Positions 39,039 to 49,690 of a stretch of DNA of 64,000 nucleotides are shown piece after piece. The stretch covers positions 3,398 through 67,397 of the forward strand of contig QUFC01000017.1 in assembly GCA_003478355.1 (NCBI GenBank), in the 5' to 3' direction. The position numbers were made by a program, and so were the translations under genes. The notes beneath the pieces were generated by a model. It ran no database searches and was not told the origin of the DNA. It saw nothing but the letters and a program-made list of their open reading frames with translations. Positions within the stretch are counted from its first letter, which is position 1; each line of letters begins with the position of its first letter. The DNA comes from Lachnospiraceae bacterium AM48-27BH (lineage in GTDB: Bacteria; Bacillota; Clostridia; Lachnospirales; Lachnospiraceae).

Positions 39039-39940
39039 TTACCCTTTGACAGATCCGATCATAACACCCTTGACGAAGTGCTTCTGAATAAACGGATACA
39101 TAATCAGCATCGGCATACTGGATACCACGATGGTGGAATACTTCAACAGATCCGCCATACCCTGAACTCTCTCTGCCGTGTCAAAATCCAGCATCATCTC
39201 ATCAGCGATCTGACTCATAATCAGAATCTGACGAAGTACTACCTGAAGCGGATACTTGATCTTATCTTCCAGATAGATCATTTCCTTAAAATAGGAATTC
39301 CAGTGGCCTACCGCATAGTAGAGAACCAGTACCGCCAGAACCGGTTTTGCCAGAGGCAGTGCGATTCTCAGCAGGAAACCAAAATCATCGCTGCCATCCA
39401 GGGCTGCCGCCTCATAAAGTTCCTCCGGAATACTGGACTGAAAATAAGTCCTGCAGATGATAACGTTGGTCACACCTACACAGCCCGGCAATATGATAGC
39501 CAGTAGGAATTGTACATTCCCAGATTATTGATCAGAAGGAATGTCGGCACCAAACCACCAGAGAAGAACATCGTAAACATCATGAACATGGTGAAAAAAT
39601 TTCTTCCATAAAAATTCTTTCTGGAAAGCGGATATGCCATCATGACAGTCACCAGAATGTTCAGTGAAGTTCCAACCACTGTGATAAACACCGAATTCAG
39701 GAAACCACGAACAATGCTCTGATCCTTAAAGATGGCCGTATAGCCTTTTAAGGTAAAATTCACCGGCAGAAGCCATACCTGACCTGAGATTACTGCCCTT
39801 GGATCACTGAGAGAAGCGCTTACCAGGTAAAGCAACGGAAATGCGATGATAATGAGAACTGCGGTCAGCAGCACATAGACCATAACCGAAAATACCGTAT
39901 CGCTGTTGATGCCGCTTCTCTTTTTCGTTACTGCATTCAT
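39039..39940 (-). pseudogene. carbohydrate ABC permease (YtcP/LplC type), frameshifted
   Basis: Second permease, 300 aa after correction. Helices start at about residue 16, and the EAA loop is EELYEAAALDGSDDFGFLLR. The frame breaks at about 39501. Adding one G (TGGCTATC to TGGGCTATC) restores MYNSYWAIILPGCVGVTNVI. The C-terminal QKHFVKGVMIGSVKG is the canonical end of this family. All flanking genes are intact, so a sequencing deletion is likely. Confidence 0.88.
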
Positions 39941-39955
39941 GTTCTTCCTCCTTCC

Positions 39956-40861
39956 TTACCATAAGCTTGTCTCGCTGACCCTCTTGGCAATCTTATTTAC
40001 CGATACCAGAAGAATCAGATTGATCACTGAGTTAAAAAGTCCAACTGCGGTGGAAAAGCTGTACTGCGCATTTTCCAGACCTACGCGGTATACATATGTG
40101 GAGATGACATCGGAAGAGGAGATATTCACGCTGTTCTGCAGCAGAAGAATCTTCTCATATCCTACCGTCATAATCTTTCCACAGTTGAGGATCAGCATGG
40201 TGATGATCGTTGGCGCGATCCCTGGCAAATCCACATTCCAGATCCGCTGCCAGCGGGTTGCTCCGTCCACCACAGCCGCCTCATGAAGAGTCGGATCGAT
40301 TCCGGCCAGTGCCGAAATGTAAATGATGGAATTAAATCCCATGGTCTGCCATACACCAGACCACACATAGATGTGTTTGAAGTAATTGGGGTTTGCCATG
40401 AAGTCAATGCGCTTTCCTCCAAATGCCTCAATTATGTTGTTGATCGCGCCGGAGTATGGGGAAAGCACCATTAAAACAATACCCGCCATAACTACGGTGG
40501 AAATAAAATGGGGTGCGTAGGTAATCATCTGCACGGTCTTCTTATACCATTTGCACTTACACTCGTTGACTGCCACCGCCAGGATGATCGCCGCCGGGAA
40601 ATTGGCAATCAGAGAATAGAGGCTGATGGTCAGCGTGTTCTTGATCAGACGCATAAACTGATAGGATGATACGAAAGCCTTAAAATGCTTCATTCCCACC
40701 CATTGACTTCCGACAATTCCCTTGGTCGGCACGAAATCCTTAAACGCGATCTGGAGTCCGTACATCGGTCCATAGCTGAATACCAGAAGAATCAGTACCG
40801 GAAGCGCGATGATGACATATAACTGCCAGCTCTTTTTCATTTTCCGAATGACTGTACTCAC
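39956..40861 (-). CDS. carbohydrate ABC permease (LplB/YteP type)
   Basis: First gene of the fucose-locus transporter, 301 aa, six helices. The family motif GPMYGLQIAFKDFVPTKGI is near residue 31. The EAA loop is TLHEAAVVDGATRWQRIWNV (about residues 190-209). It probably forms a heterodimer with the following permease. GGAGAGAT upstream supports the start. The 286 bases upstream (40862-41147) should hold the operon promoter but show no clear -35/-10 pair. They contain a GC-rich CTTAAG-flanked inverted repeat and the beginning of the IS region. Confidence 0.9.
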   Translation of the reverse strand: MSTVIRKMKKSWQLYVIIALPVLILLVFSYGPMYGLQIAFKDFVPTKGIVGSQWVGMKHFKAFVSSYQFMRLIKNTLTISLYSLIANFPAAIILAVAVNECKCKWYKKTVQMITYAPHFISTVVMAGIVLMVLSPYSGAINNIIEAFGGKRIDFMANPNYFKHIYVWSGVWQTMGFNSIIYISALAGIDPTLHEAAVVDGATRWQRIWNVDLPGIAPTIITMLILNCGKIMTVGYEKILLLQNSVNISSSDVISTYVYRVGLENAQYSFSTAVGLFNSVINLILLVSVNKIAKRVSETSLW

Positions 40862-41147
40862 TTTTCATCTCTCCTTTGCTGTTTGATTTTTCAGTTACCT
40901 TGCATTTCGCTTGGTGTTTCGTCTTGGCCCGATTATTCCATACAAAAGCCCTTTCCACAACTCGTAGTTCTTCCAAAAACCACGCCTGAGGCCTGAAAAC
41001 AGCAAAATCAGGGGATTTTACCCCTTGTCTTAAGTTTGGCGCGGCTTAAGAACAGGTGGGGAGTGGCAGAATTTTTTGATTTTACATCCCAATAATCAAA
41101 AAAAGGGGCTTTTGCAAAAGTAGCTGAAAGGCTGCTGGAGCCACGAA

Positions 41148-42626
41148 TTGGAGGATTTAGATTACACGTTAGTGTATCAGGCGTACTCTGCCAAAGGCAG
41201 AAATCCGGCAGTAGACCCAAAGACCATGTTCAAGATCCTGACCTATGCTTATTCCCAGGGAATCTATTCTACCAGAAAAATCGAAAGAGCCTGCCGCAGA
41301 GATATCAATTTCATGTGGCTGCTTGCAGGACAAAAAGCACCTGACCACAGCACGATTGCCCGTTTCCGTACCGGTTTCCTTGCAAATGCCTGCGAGGATC
41401 TGTTCTATCAGATGGTCCGCAAACTGGCATCCATGAAAGAGTTATCGATGGAAACCGTGTTTATTGATGGGACAAAACTGGAAGCCTGTGCCAATAAATA
41501 TACATTTGTCTGGAAAAAGTCCGTGGGTAAATGGGAAGAAAAGATGTTCCTGAAGATTCAGGATGCTGTCCAGATGATCAATCTTACCTATATGAAGAGT
41601 TTTCAGATAGAAAAAGAAACCAGAACGACTGATCTGCAGGAGATCATGGAGTTTCTGTCACAGTATTGTACGGAACATAAGATACCATTTGTGAATGGCC
41701 GTGGAAAAAGAAAAAGCATCCATCAGCGTTACTATGAGATGTTCCGCCGTTTCCTGGACCGTCAGCTTCTGTATGATCTTCATCATTCCCGTTTTGGAGG
41801 CCGGAACAGTTATTCCAAGACCGACACCGATGCGACATTTATGCATATGAAAGATGATCATATGAGAAATGCCCAGCTGAAACCCGGTTATAACGTGCAG
41901 ATCGCAGTAGATAGCGAATACATAGTGGCGACCGATATCTTTCAGGACCGGAATGATGTGTGGACGCTGGTGCCATTTCTGAAAACGCTGGAAGAAAGGC
42001 TGAACTACCGTTATCCAAGCATAACCGCTGATTCCGGATATGAAAGTGAGGAAGTATACAGTTACTTGCGAGAAAAGGGCCAGCTTCCATATATCAAACC
42101 CCAGACTTATGAGAAATGGAAAAAGCGCAGTTTTAAACAGGATATCAGTAAACGAGAAAACATGGAGTACGATGAAGCAAACGATACATATATCTGCCAC
42201 AACAGGAAAAGTCTTCGTCCCATTTTTGTCAGAAGGCAAAAAAGTAAAAGTGGATATGTATCAGACGTGACCGTATACGAATGCGAGAACTGCACGGATT
42301 GTCCTTACCGCGAAAAATGTACCAAATCCCAGAATCATAAGCGTCTGTATGTATCAAAAAGCTTTATAGAAAAACGTCAGGAATCCTATGAAAATATCCT
42401 GAGTGAAAAAGGGATCCTGTACCGTATGAATCGCTCCATCCAAGTAGAAGGTGCGTTTGGAGTTCTGAAAAATGACTATGAGTTCCAGAGATTTCTTCTT
42501 CGTGGAAAAACGAAAGTAAAACTGGAAGTTCTTTTGCTATGCATGGGGTATAACCTGAATAAACTACATGCAAAGATCCAGAATGACCGGACCGGAAAAT
42601 ATATGTTTGAAGTGAAAACTGCATAA
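41148..42626 (+). mobile_element. IS1182-type transposase (N-terminus probably lost)
   Basis: DDE transposase, 492 aa from a TTG at 41148. Typical features are GRNPAVDPKTMFKILTYAYS, DHSTIARFR, first Asp in FIDGTKLEA, second in ITADSGYES, Glu in SIQVEGAFGVLKNDYEFQRF, and a zinc-type CENCTDCPYREKC. Family members usually begin about 40 residues earlier. Upstream here an in-frame TAG occurs, while another frame reads KVAERLLE, so the start looks broken. No clear terminal inverted repeats or target duplication were found. The right junction is near 42655, inside a ppk1 remnant. Confidence 0.85.
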
Positions 42627-42655
42627 TAAAAGCATGAGAAAAGCAAGGCTTTGTT

Positions 42656-43120
42656 TCGTGCGCGCAAAAACAGGAACTGCTACCTCCACACGCCGTAACG
42701 TATTCCTGGTCATGAAATCCGCAGATGCGATGTAGATCTGATCCCAGTCTTCTGTTCCAAATATGTAGATTCTGGAATGTTCCAGATAGCGTCCCACAAT
42801 GCTGCGGATATGGATATGTTCCGTTTATCTGTCAGCGAATTGATCTTGATTCCGATGTAGGCTGCTTTTTTCTCCTTTGTCATCTGGATTTCCTTGTCGA
42901 TCAGATCCAGAACCGGCTTCTGCAGACACTTTGGTGCCACCAGGAGATATTCTGTCTCATCCACTGTTTTGCCCAGAAGGATCGCCTGAAATACCTTCAG
43001 CGCTTCCTCTCCGATCTCCAACACTCTCTCATTGAATTTCAGCCAGGAAAGTTCTCGGTTTTCCAGACATCGTTTTAAAGTCCGGAAAATCTGGCCTGTA
43101 TTCTGTATCCATCGCAGCAT
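42656..43120 (-). pseudogene. ppk1: polyphosphate kinase ppk1 remnant with internal deletions
   Basis: Three separated pieces of Ppk1 are joined. The N-terminal ENRELSWLKFNERVLE is at about 43066-43018. A middle piece follows (YLLVAPKCLQKPVLDLIDKE and IGIKINSLTDK). In another frame comes the C-terminal HIRSIVGRYLEHSRIYIFG...FMTRNTLRRVEVAVPVFAR, where the IS region takes over. A full enzyme is about 700 aa, so roughly 500 residues are missing in at least two clean cuts. It is non-functional as read. Confidence 0.8.
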
Positions 43121-43160
43121 GTTACTTTAATTCTCCCCATGTCCTGTATTCATCGCCAGA

Positions 43161-44882
43161 TCACCGCTTTCCTCCTGCAGCAGCCTCCTGCCTTGCATTT
43201 TCCTCATACAGTTTCACAAATGGTACCTGTTCCATTGCCTCTTCTGCAATTCCCACACAGTTATCTGCGATTCTGTCCATACTGTAAAGAAGCCTGGAAT
43301 AGTCTGCAGTCAATTCTGCGGAACATTGTTTCTTTTTGATTCGGTTCAAGTGCGCTTTATTATACTGTTTCTGAACCTTCCGCATGTGGTTTTTGTCTTT
43401 CTCCACCTGGGCAATGTTATTTTCATCACCGGTTTCTACCACGATCATCGCCTCCTGGAACAAATTTTCCAGAATCTTAATTCCATTTTCCACATCTGCA
43501 CAGGCCGCATCGGAAAATGGTTTCTTTCCGGCCCGGTTTTGCTCCAGAACTTCACGGATCTCATCACTACGGTCAGCAATACGGTCAATATTGTTGGACA
43601 CATAGAGAAGTCCCGCCGTCTGTTCCGCCTGCTGCTCTGTCAGCGCGCCACTGGAAAACATTCTGGAAATATAAGCTGCAATCAGATCCTGAAGCCTTTT
43701 CACTGCTCCGTGACTGCTTACAAATTTTTCATAAGCAGCTTCTGGCTCTTTTTTCGCCACATATGCATTCAAAGACGCAAGCATCTCCTTCGCAGTTTCA
43801 GAAAGTCCGGTAATCTCCTTAGAAACCAGGCACATGGCTGCCACCGGCTGAGAAATCACATGCTCGTCTAAAAATTTTGGCTTGTAAGCAGCCTCCCCCA
43901 CACGGTCATTTCCCTTTATTAAGAAGGTAACAATCTTCACCATCACCGGCAGAAGCGGCAGCCATATCAGGGTACATACCACATTAAAGGTGGTGTGGGC
44001 ATTGGCGATCTGCCTGGAGATCACATCGATCTCATTTCCCTTTGGGGAAATAAAACGGACAAAAGAAGCCAGCACCGGAATTAAGCATAAGAATACGATA
44101 CTTCCTGTAATATTAAAAATACTGTGGGCAACCGCCGTTCTTTTTGCATTCTTGGACTGTCCGATGGACGCCAACAGCGCCGTAATGGTCGTTCCAATAT
44201 TATCTCCCAACAGGATTGGGATCGCTCCTGTCAGACCAATGACACTGCTGACACCATCCGGGCCCGCCTGGGATGCGAAATTCTGCAGCACCGCAATGGT
44301 CGCTGAACTACTCTGTACCACCAGAGTCATCGTCATACCAAGCAGTACGCCTAACACCGGAACATGCGTTACCTTACCCATCAAATCCAGGAAAAACGGA
44401 CTGGAAGCCAGTGGTTTCATGACTTTTCCCATGATCTCAATTCCTTCAAATAACAGACCGAAGGAAAAAACAACCATACCGATATTTTTGATTTTTTCTT
44501 TCTTACTGATAAAATTGATCATAAATCCAATAAAAATGATTGGATAAATATAATCGGAAATCTTAAATGCCATCAACTGGGCTGTCATGGTGGTACCGAT
44601 ATTCGCACCAAAAATAACAGAAATTGCCTGTGGCAGAGACATTAAACCTGCGCTGACAAATCCGATCACCATAACCGTGGTGGCAGAACTGCTCTGAAGT
44701 ACTGCTGTTACCAGCATACCTGCCAGCGCTCCCATAACCGCATTCTTTGTTAAAAAGCTTAAAATCTTTTTCATGCCTTCGCCAGCCGCTTTCTGCAGCG
44801 CATCACTCATGCTGTTCATACCATATAAAAACAGCGCCAGACCACCAGCCAGGCCAAAAAGAATGGTTACATGCTCACTCAT
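43161..44882 (-). CDS. Na/Pi cotransporter family protein with PhoU-like domain
   Basis: Membrane phosphate transporter of the NptA/YjbB type, 573 aa. Two Na_Pi_cotrans repeats are visible, each with a QSSSATT/QSSSATI motif (GMLVTAVLQSSSATTVMVIG and MTLVVQSSSATIAVL). A helical cytoplasmic PhoU-like tail runs from about residue 365. The second ATG of an ATGATG pair (44882) has AAGGAG at the best spacing. It is probably a single-gene unit, downstream of the adenine deaminase terminator. Confidence 0.9.
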   Translation of the reverse strand: MSEHVTILFGLAGGLALFLYGMNSMSDALQKAAGEGMKKILSFLTKNAVMGALAGMLVTAVLQSSSATTVMVIGFVSAGLMSLPQAISVIFGANIGTTMTAQLMAFKISDYIYPIIFIGFMINFISKKEKIKNIGMVVFSFGLLFEGIEIMGKVMKPLASSPFFLDLMGKVTHVPVLGVLLGMTMTLVVQSSSATIAVLQNFASQAGPDGVSSVIGLTGAIPILLGDNIGTTITALLASIGQSKNAKRTAVAHSIFNITGSIVFLCLIPVLASFVRFISPKGNEIDVISRQIANAHTTFNVVCTLIWLPLLPVMVKIVTFLIKGNDRVGEAAYKPKFLDEHVISQPVAAMCLVSKEITGLSETAKEMLASLNAYVAKKEPEAAYEKFVSSHGAVKRLQDLIAAYISRMFSSGALTEQQAEQTAGLLYVSNNIDRIADRSDEIREVLEQNRAGKKPFSDAACADVENGIKILENLFQEAMIVVETGDENNIAQVEKDKNHMRKVQKQYNKAHLNRIKKKQCSAELTADYSRLLYSMDRIADNCVGIAEEAMEQVPFVKLYEENARQEAAAGGKR

Positions 44883-44934
44883 CATACTCTCCTTGATTTT
44901 ACATTGATTTTTCCTTTGTTTCTGCCTAAGCATA

Positions 44935-44969
44935 CAAAAAAACGGCTCTGCGTGCTATCGCAAAGCCGT
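44935..44969 (-). terminator. rho-independent terminator after adenine deaminase
   Basis: On the minus strand ACGGCT-TTGCG pairs with CGCAGAGCCGT (small bulge) and is followed by seven T. It lies about 83 bases past the ade stop. Confidence 0.75.
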
Positions 44970-45051
44970 AAAATAAATGTTAAATTCATGTAAAATCGTT
45001 TTTTGATCCTGATCTGGTTTTTGAAGACATGTAAAAGAAAAATTTTTATGG

Positions 45052-46809
45052 TTAAAGTTCTGTAAAATTCACCGCACCGATGATCTCCTGCCGTTCCACA
45101 TCCACAACTCCCAACGTATTCACACGGATTGCCGGAATCACCGGAAGACTCACAAACGCCAGCGTCATAAATCCATCAATCCCGTCCCGGATTCCAAGTT
45201 CACCAAGCTTCGTCTTCATTTCTTCCAGCTTCCGGTCCGCCTCTTCCACCGGCAGATCCGACAGCAGTCCTGCAACCGTCAATGGCAGATCTCCCACAAT
45301 CTCACCATCCACTGCAATCGCCAGCCCGCCTTCATTTTCCAGCACCCGGTTGCCCGCCGCGATCATATCCTCATCGCAGACTCCGGCCACAACCAGGTTA
45401 TGGGAATCATGCCCTACACTGGTAGCCACAGCCCCTCGCTTCAGCCCATAATTTCCCAAAAATCCCAGTCCCACATGACCAGTTCCACGATGCCGTTCAA
45501 ACACCGCAACCTTCACAATATCCTTCTCCAGATCTACACCAGGAGCCAGTCCCGGCACCTGTTTAAATTCCTCGATCCGCTCCCTGGTCGTCAATTCATG
45601 ATCCATCAGATCGATCACACGCACCTTCGATCCGGTCTTTGGAAGTTCCAGATCCTTGATCTCAATCGGCTTCATATGGAAAGAATGGAACACCCGGCTC
45701 TGGATTTCTTCATCCCAGACCTTTTCCGCACGCTCTTTGGCTGATTCCGTCACCATTTTTCCATTTTCCGCCACCAGTCTGCCACGCCGGTACACCTGTT
45801 TCACCCGAAAATCCTTCAGATCCTCAAAAATCACCAGATCCGCCTGATATCCCGGAGCCACGGCACCCATACCTTTCAGTCCAAAATACTCCGCCGCATT
45901 CAAGGAGCCCATTTTCACCGCCTTCACCGGATCTGCACCATACCCTACAGCTTTCCGGATGATACTGTCAATATGACCATCTCTCCCCAGTTCTCCCGCA
46001 TGTTTATCATCCGTCACCAACATAGCCCGCTGATAGTACGGTGCTTCAAACATTGGCATCAGCTTTTCCAGATTTTTAGCTGCCGTTCCCTGTCGCACCA
46101 TGATCCACTGGCCTCGGGCAAATTTCTCCTTCGCCTCCTCAAATGTGGAACATTCATGATCCGACTGCACGCCAGCTGTAATATACGCATTCAGTCCTTT
46201 GCCAGAAAGCATAGGCGCATGGCCATCGATCAGCTTCCCATGATTTCTGGTCACTTCCAGTTTCTCCACACATTCCGGATCTCCCGCTACCACACCGTAA
46301 GAATTCATCATTTCCGCCAGTCCCAGTACCCGTGGATTGTCATAAAATGCTTCCAGATCTGAAGCGCGAAGCACAGCTCCTGCCTCATCAAGTCCTGTAG
46401 ACGGCACACAGGACGGCATCATAAAATACACATCCAGAGCTAACCCTTCTGTTGCCTCCAGCATATAACGGATTCCAGCAGTTCCGGCCACATTGGCAAT
46501 CTCATGGGGATCTGTGATCACCGCAGCCGTTCCATGAGGCACCACCATCCGGGCAAATTCCTTTGGTGATGCCATAGAGCTTTCCAGATGAATGTGTCCA
46601 TCAATCAGTCCCGGAGCCACATAACACCCATGGACATCAATCTCCCTGACTCCATCATACTCACCGATTCCCACGATCACGCCGTCTTCCACAGCCACAT
46701 CGCCGTCCTCGATGCTTTCTGTAAATACATTGATGATTTTTGCGTGTTTCAATACCAGTTCTGCCTTTCTTCTTCCGCAGGCAGCAGAAATTCTCTCCGT
46801 AAATGCCAT
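45052..46809 (-). CDS. ade: adenine deaminase
   Basis: Amidohydrolase converting adenine to hypoxanthine, 585 aa. Metal-site HxH in GLIDGHIHLESSM, then TDPHEIANV, PSCVPSTGLDE, GHAPMLSG, VQSDHECST and VTDDKHAGELGRDGHID are the full Ade pattern. The C-terminal GHDSHNLVVAG is also characteristic. The start at 46809 is set by GGAGGT; an open frame to 46875 lies inside the upstream gene. It starts four bases after the ABC-class ATPase gene. Confidence 0.94.
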   Translation of the reverse strand: MAFTERISAACGRRKAELVLKHAKIINVFTESIEDGDVAVEDGVIVGIGEYDGVREIDVHGCYVAPGLIDGHIHLESSMASPKEFARMVVPHGTAAVITDPHEIANVAGTAGIRYMLEATEGLALDVYFMMPSCVPSTGLDEAGAVLRASDLEAFYDNPRVLGLAEMMNSYGVVAGDPECVEKLEVTRNHGKLIDGHAPMLSGKGLNAYITAGVQSDHECSTFEEAKEKFARGQWIMVRQGTAAKNLEKLMPMFEAPYYQRAMLVTDDKHAGELGRDGHIDSIIRKAVGYGADPVKAVKMGSLNAAEYFGLKGMGAVAPGYQADLVIFEDLKDFRVKQVYRRGRLVAENGKMVTESAKERAEKVWDEEIQSRVFHSFHMKPIEIKDLELPKTGSKVRVIDLMDHELTTRERIEEFKQVPGLAPGVDLEKDIVKVAVFERHRGTGHVGLGFLGNYGLKRGAVATSVGHDSHNLVVAGVCDEDMIAAGNRVLENEGGLAIAVDGEIVGDLPLTVAGLLSDLPVEEADRKLEEMKTKLGELGIRDGIDGFMTLAFVSLPVIPAIRVNTLGVVDVERQEIIGAVNFTEL

Positions 46810-46813
46810 TTGA

Positions 46814-48595
46814 TTACCTCCGATATCGGTTGAATGCCGCAAAGATCTCCTGTCTTCTCGGCCGCGCCAGTCCACATGGAATCCATGGACTACTAAAGGC
46901 CGACCAGCCTTTCTGGTCCAGAAGCTGCTCCAGACGGTCAGCCAATTCTACAACACTGCAGCCATTTTCTTTTAATTCTCTCGTTAAGGCATAGCGCAAC
47001 AGCTGGGCCAGGGCTGCAGACTGTTCTCCATCTGCCAGCTGCTCCACAAAACGCATTTCTACAGATTCATGATCCAGCGAAAAACCATCCCGGCCTGAAA
47101 CACGGATCTTCATCCGATCTTCTCGTCCACCGGATTCCTGTCCTTTTTCGTCATTTTCACCTTTCCGTCCCTTTGTCCTTATGTCATAGGAACCATTTTC
47201 CTGCTTTCTATTTTCAGGGACACGGATCATACGGTTAAATTCCGGGATCTGATAATGCGGCGCACGGATTCTTGGAGCCTGATACTGTCCACAGATTTCC
47301 TTCACTTTTTCCGTGATATCCACCGGACAGTAACGGTCCATCTGGATCACATAGTCGGCAATATAGAAAAATGCCCCGGAACTGCCTGCCACCAGGATCG
47401 TAGACACGCCCGACTGCTCATACAGATCTCTCGCCCGCTCCAGAAATGGGGTGATTGGCTCCTGATCTGTGTGGATCACATGCTGCATCAGATCATCCCG
47501 GACCATAAAATTGGTGGCGGAAGTATCTTCATCAATCAAAAACAGCCTCGTTCCTGCTTCCAATCCCTCCATCACCGCAGCTGCCTGGGATGTGCTTCCA
47601 CTGGCGTCCGGTGTGGAAAACTGATGGGTATCTTTTCCATTTGGCAGGTTATTGATAAACAGGGATATATCCACATTTTTCACACTTCGCCCGTCCTCCG
47701 CCCGCAATTTCACGGCAGTATTCTCCGTCAGCACAAACTCCCGGCCATCTCCAGCGATATGATCATAAACGCCCATCTGCAACGCATCCAGAAGCGTGGA
47801 TTTTCCGTGATATCCGCCGCCAACGATCAGGGTAATTCCCTCTGGAACTGCCATTCCCCTGATTTCTCCCCGATGTGGCAGCACAAAGGTCCGCTCCATG
47901 GAAGCCGGTGACTCAAATGGAACGCTGTCCTTCATAGGCAGATCTGACACGCCACTTTTTCTCGGCAGAACTGAACCATTAGCCACAAACGCCACCAGCT
48001 TCTCTTTTTTCAAGATCTGCCGCAGCATCGCCTGATCCTCTGCTAACCACACCGCCTGCTGCACCTTTTTGGGGTCCAGTTTTCGGTAAATCAGGCTTTT
48101 CTCCACACAGGCTGGAAGAAATTCAAATAAAATCTTCTCCAGTTCTCCCGCCTGAATGGTCCGCCCAAAAGCCGGAAATCCCACAAAAAAACGCATCTGG
48201 ATCCGTTTCTCATCCATCTCACAGGCAGAACGCTCCAGAACTTCCTGTCCACATCTGGTGATCGTGATCAAACCGCTTTTTCCAGAACCTTTCGCTTTGA
48301 AATTATATGTTTCCACCTGACCAGCAAACTGGCGGATCAGGAAATCAGAAAGTGCCCGTCTTGCTGGACCTGCCTTATAGTAATCTTCCGGGAATCCCGC
48401 CACTTTCTGACTGATCTCAATATGCACATTGGATGGGGACGCAAATGGATCCCCCTGCACATGGTCGATCCATAACTGGTATCTGCCAAAATCATAGCCA
48501 CCTGCCAGCGATTTATAGGCCGGATAACTTTTCCGGTCAACTGCACGCAAGCTTCTACGCAATTCTTCTGAACTTTTGATTCCATTTCTTTCCAT
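46814..48595 (-). CDS. ABC-class predicted ATPase (COG3044 type)
   Basis: Cytoplasmic ATPase of unknown role, 593 aa. P-loop GGGYHGKSTLLDALQMGVYD (about residue 262), a conserved FSTPDASGSTSQAAAV signature-like segment, Walker B TRLFLIDEDTSATNFM and a late STILVAGSSGAFFYIADYVI are the COG3044 features. The start is uncertain: ATG at 48595 gives the usual family opening, while GTG at 48640 has a better AAGGAAC upstream. It is co-transcribed with ade. Confidence 0.82.
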   Translation of the reverse strand: MERNGIKSSEELRRSLRAVDRKSYPAYKSLAGGYDFGRYQLWIDHVQGDPFASPSNVHIEISQKVAGFPEDYYKAGPARRALSDFLIRQFAGQVETYNFKAKGSGKSGLITITRCGQEVLERSACEMDEKRIQMRFFVGFPAFGRTIQAGELEKILFEFLPACVEKSLIYRKLDPKKVQQAVWLAEDQAMLRQILKKEKLVAFVANGSVLPRKSGVSDLPMKDSVPFESPASMERTFVLPHRGEIRGMAVPEGITLIVGGGYHGKSTLLDALQMGVYDHIAGDGREFVLTENTAVKLRAEDGRSVKNVDISLFINNLPNGKDTHQFSTPDASGSTSQAAAVMEGLEAGTRLFLIDEDTSATNFMVRDDLMQHVIHTDQEPITPFLERARDLYEQSGVSTILVAGSSGAFFYIADYVIQMDRYCPVDITEKVKEICGQYQAPRIRAPHYQIPEFNRMIRVPENRKQENGSYDIRTKGRKGENDEKGQESGGREDRMKIRVSGRDGFSLDHESVEMRFVEQLADGEQSAALAQLLRYALTRELKENGCSVVELADRLEQLLDQKGWSAFSSPWIPCGLARPRRQEIFAAFNRYRR

Positions 48596-48803
48596 ACTTA
48601 TTCCCTGGGAACTATCTGCCAGACCATCCATCCGACACACCGTTCCTTTCCTTTTCCATATTTTTCTATCAGGATCTGAACTATCTTTAGTTTAATCCTG
48701 AAACATCATTTCGTAAAGTCTTGACTTTTCACTTTCCCCATAGTCATTTTTCCGCAAATGAATTATAATAAAACCAGAATTCTGATATACGAGGTAAACA
48801 CAC

Positions 48804-49690
48804 ATGAAAATCTTAAATTTTGGTTCTTTAAACATCGATAAAGTATACCAGGTAGACAACTTTGTACGCCCAGGCGAAACTATTTCTTCCAAAAATCTCA
48901 ATTTTTTCTGCGGCGGAAAGGGCTTAAACCAATCCATTGCCCTGGCAAAAGCAGGCGCTGATGTCTGGCATGCAGGCTGTATCGGCAACGACGGTCAGAT
49001 GCTTTCCGACGCCTTACAAGACAGCCAGGTACGCTTAGACTTCTTAAAAACACTGGATATGCCTACCGGCCATGCCTTAATCCAGGTATCTCAGACAGGC
49101 CAGAACTGTATCATTCTCTTTGGCGGAGCAACCAGGCCATTTCCAGAGAACAGATCGACGAGACCCTGTCCCATTTTGAGCAGGGCGATATCCTGCTGCT
49201 GCAAAATGAAATCAACAATCTGCCTTATCTGGTAGACCAGGCTTACCAAAAGGGTATGACCATCTTTTTGAATCCATCTCCAATTACAGAACAGTTAAAG
49301 GAGATTGATCTGTCCAAAATCTCCTATCTGGTGTTAAATGAGATTGAAGCCGCAGATCTTTCTGACGTCACCGCCCATAATCCGCAGGATTACGCGGACA
49401 TTCTCTTAGAGAAATATCCGTCCTGCCACATTCTTCTCACCATGGGAACCGCTGGCAGTATCTATCTGGATCATCAGACCCACCACGCACAGTCCGCATT
49501 CAAAGTTCAAGCTGTAGACACGACTGCTGCTGGAGACACCTATACCGGATACTTCATCGCCGCCATCGCCAGAGGTGCTGATGTGCAGGCTGCCATGAAA
49601 GAAGCCTCTATGGCTTCCGCTATCTCCGTCACACGTAATGGAGCATCTACCTCCATTCCAGAAAGAAAGGAAGTGCTGGAAAGCTTATGA
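48804..49690 (+). pseudogene. PfkB-family (ribokinase-like) sugar kinase, frameshifted
   Basis: Kinase of 295 aa after correction. It opens with NFGSLNIDKVYQVDNFVRPG and the substrate GGKGLNQSIALAKAGA motif, and ends with the ATP/catalytic DTTAAGDTYTGYFIAAIA. The frame is lost at about 49131. One added A (GCAACCAGG to GCAAACCAGG) restores FGGANQAISREQID. The ribokinase branch is likely, but the sugar is not fixed. A TATAAT lies at 48764-48769 and GAGGT before the start. The stop overlaps the Nudix gene (ATGA). Confidence 0.85.

Noticed and set aside
40970..42660. Terminal inverted repeats and target duplication of the IS1182-type element
   Set aside because: I compared both flanks by eye and found no convincing matching ends. 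The element borders are therefore left undefined.
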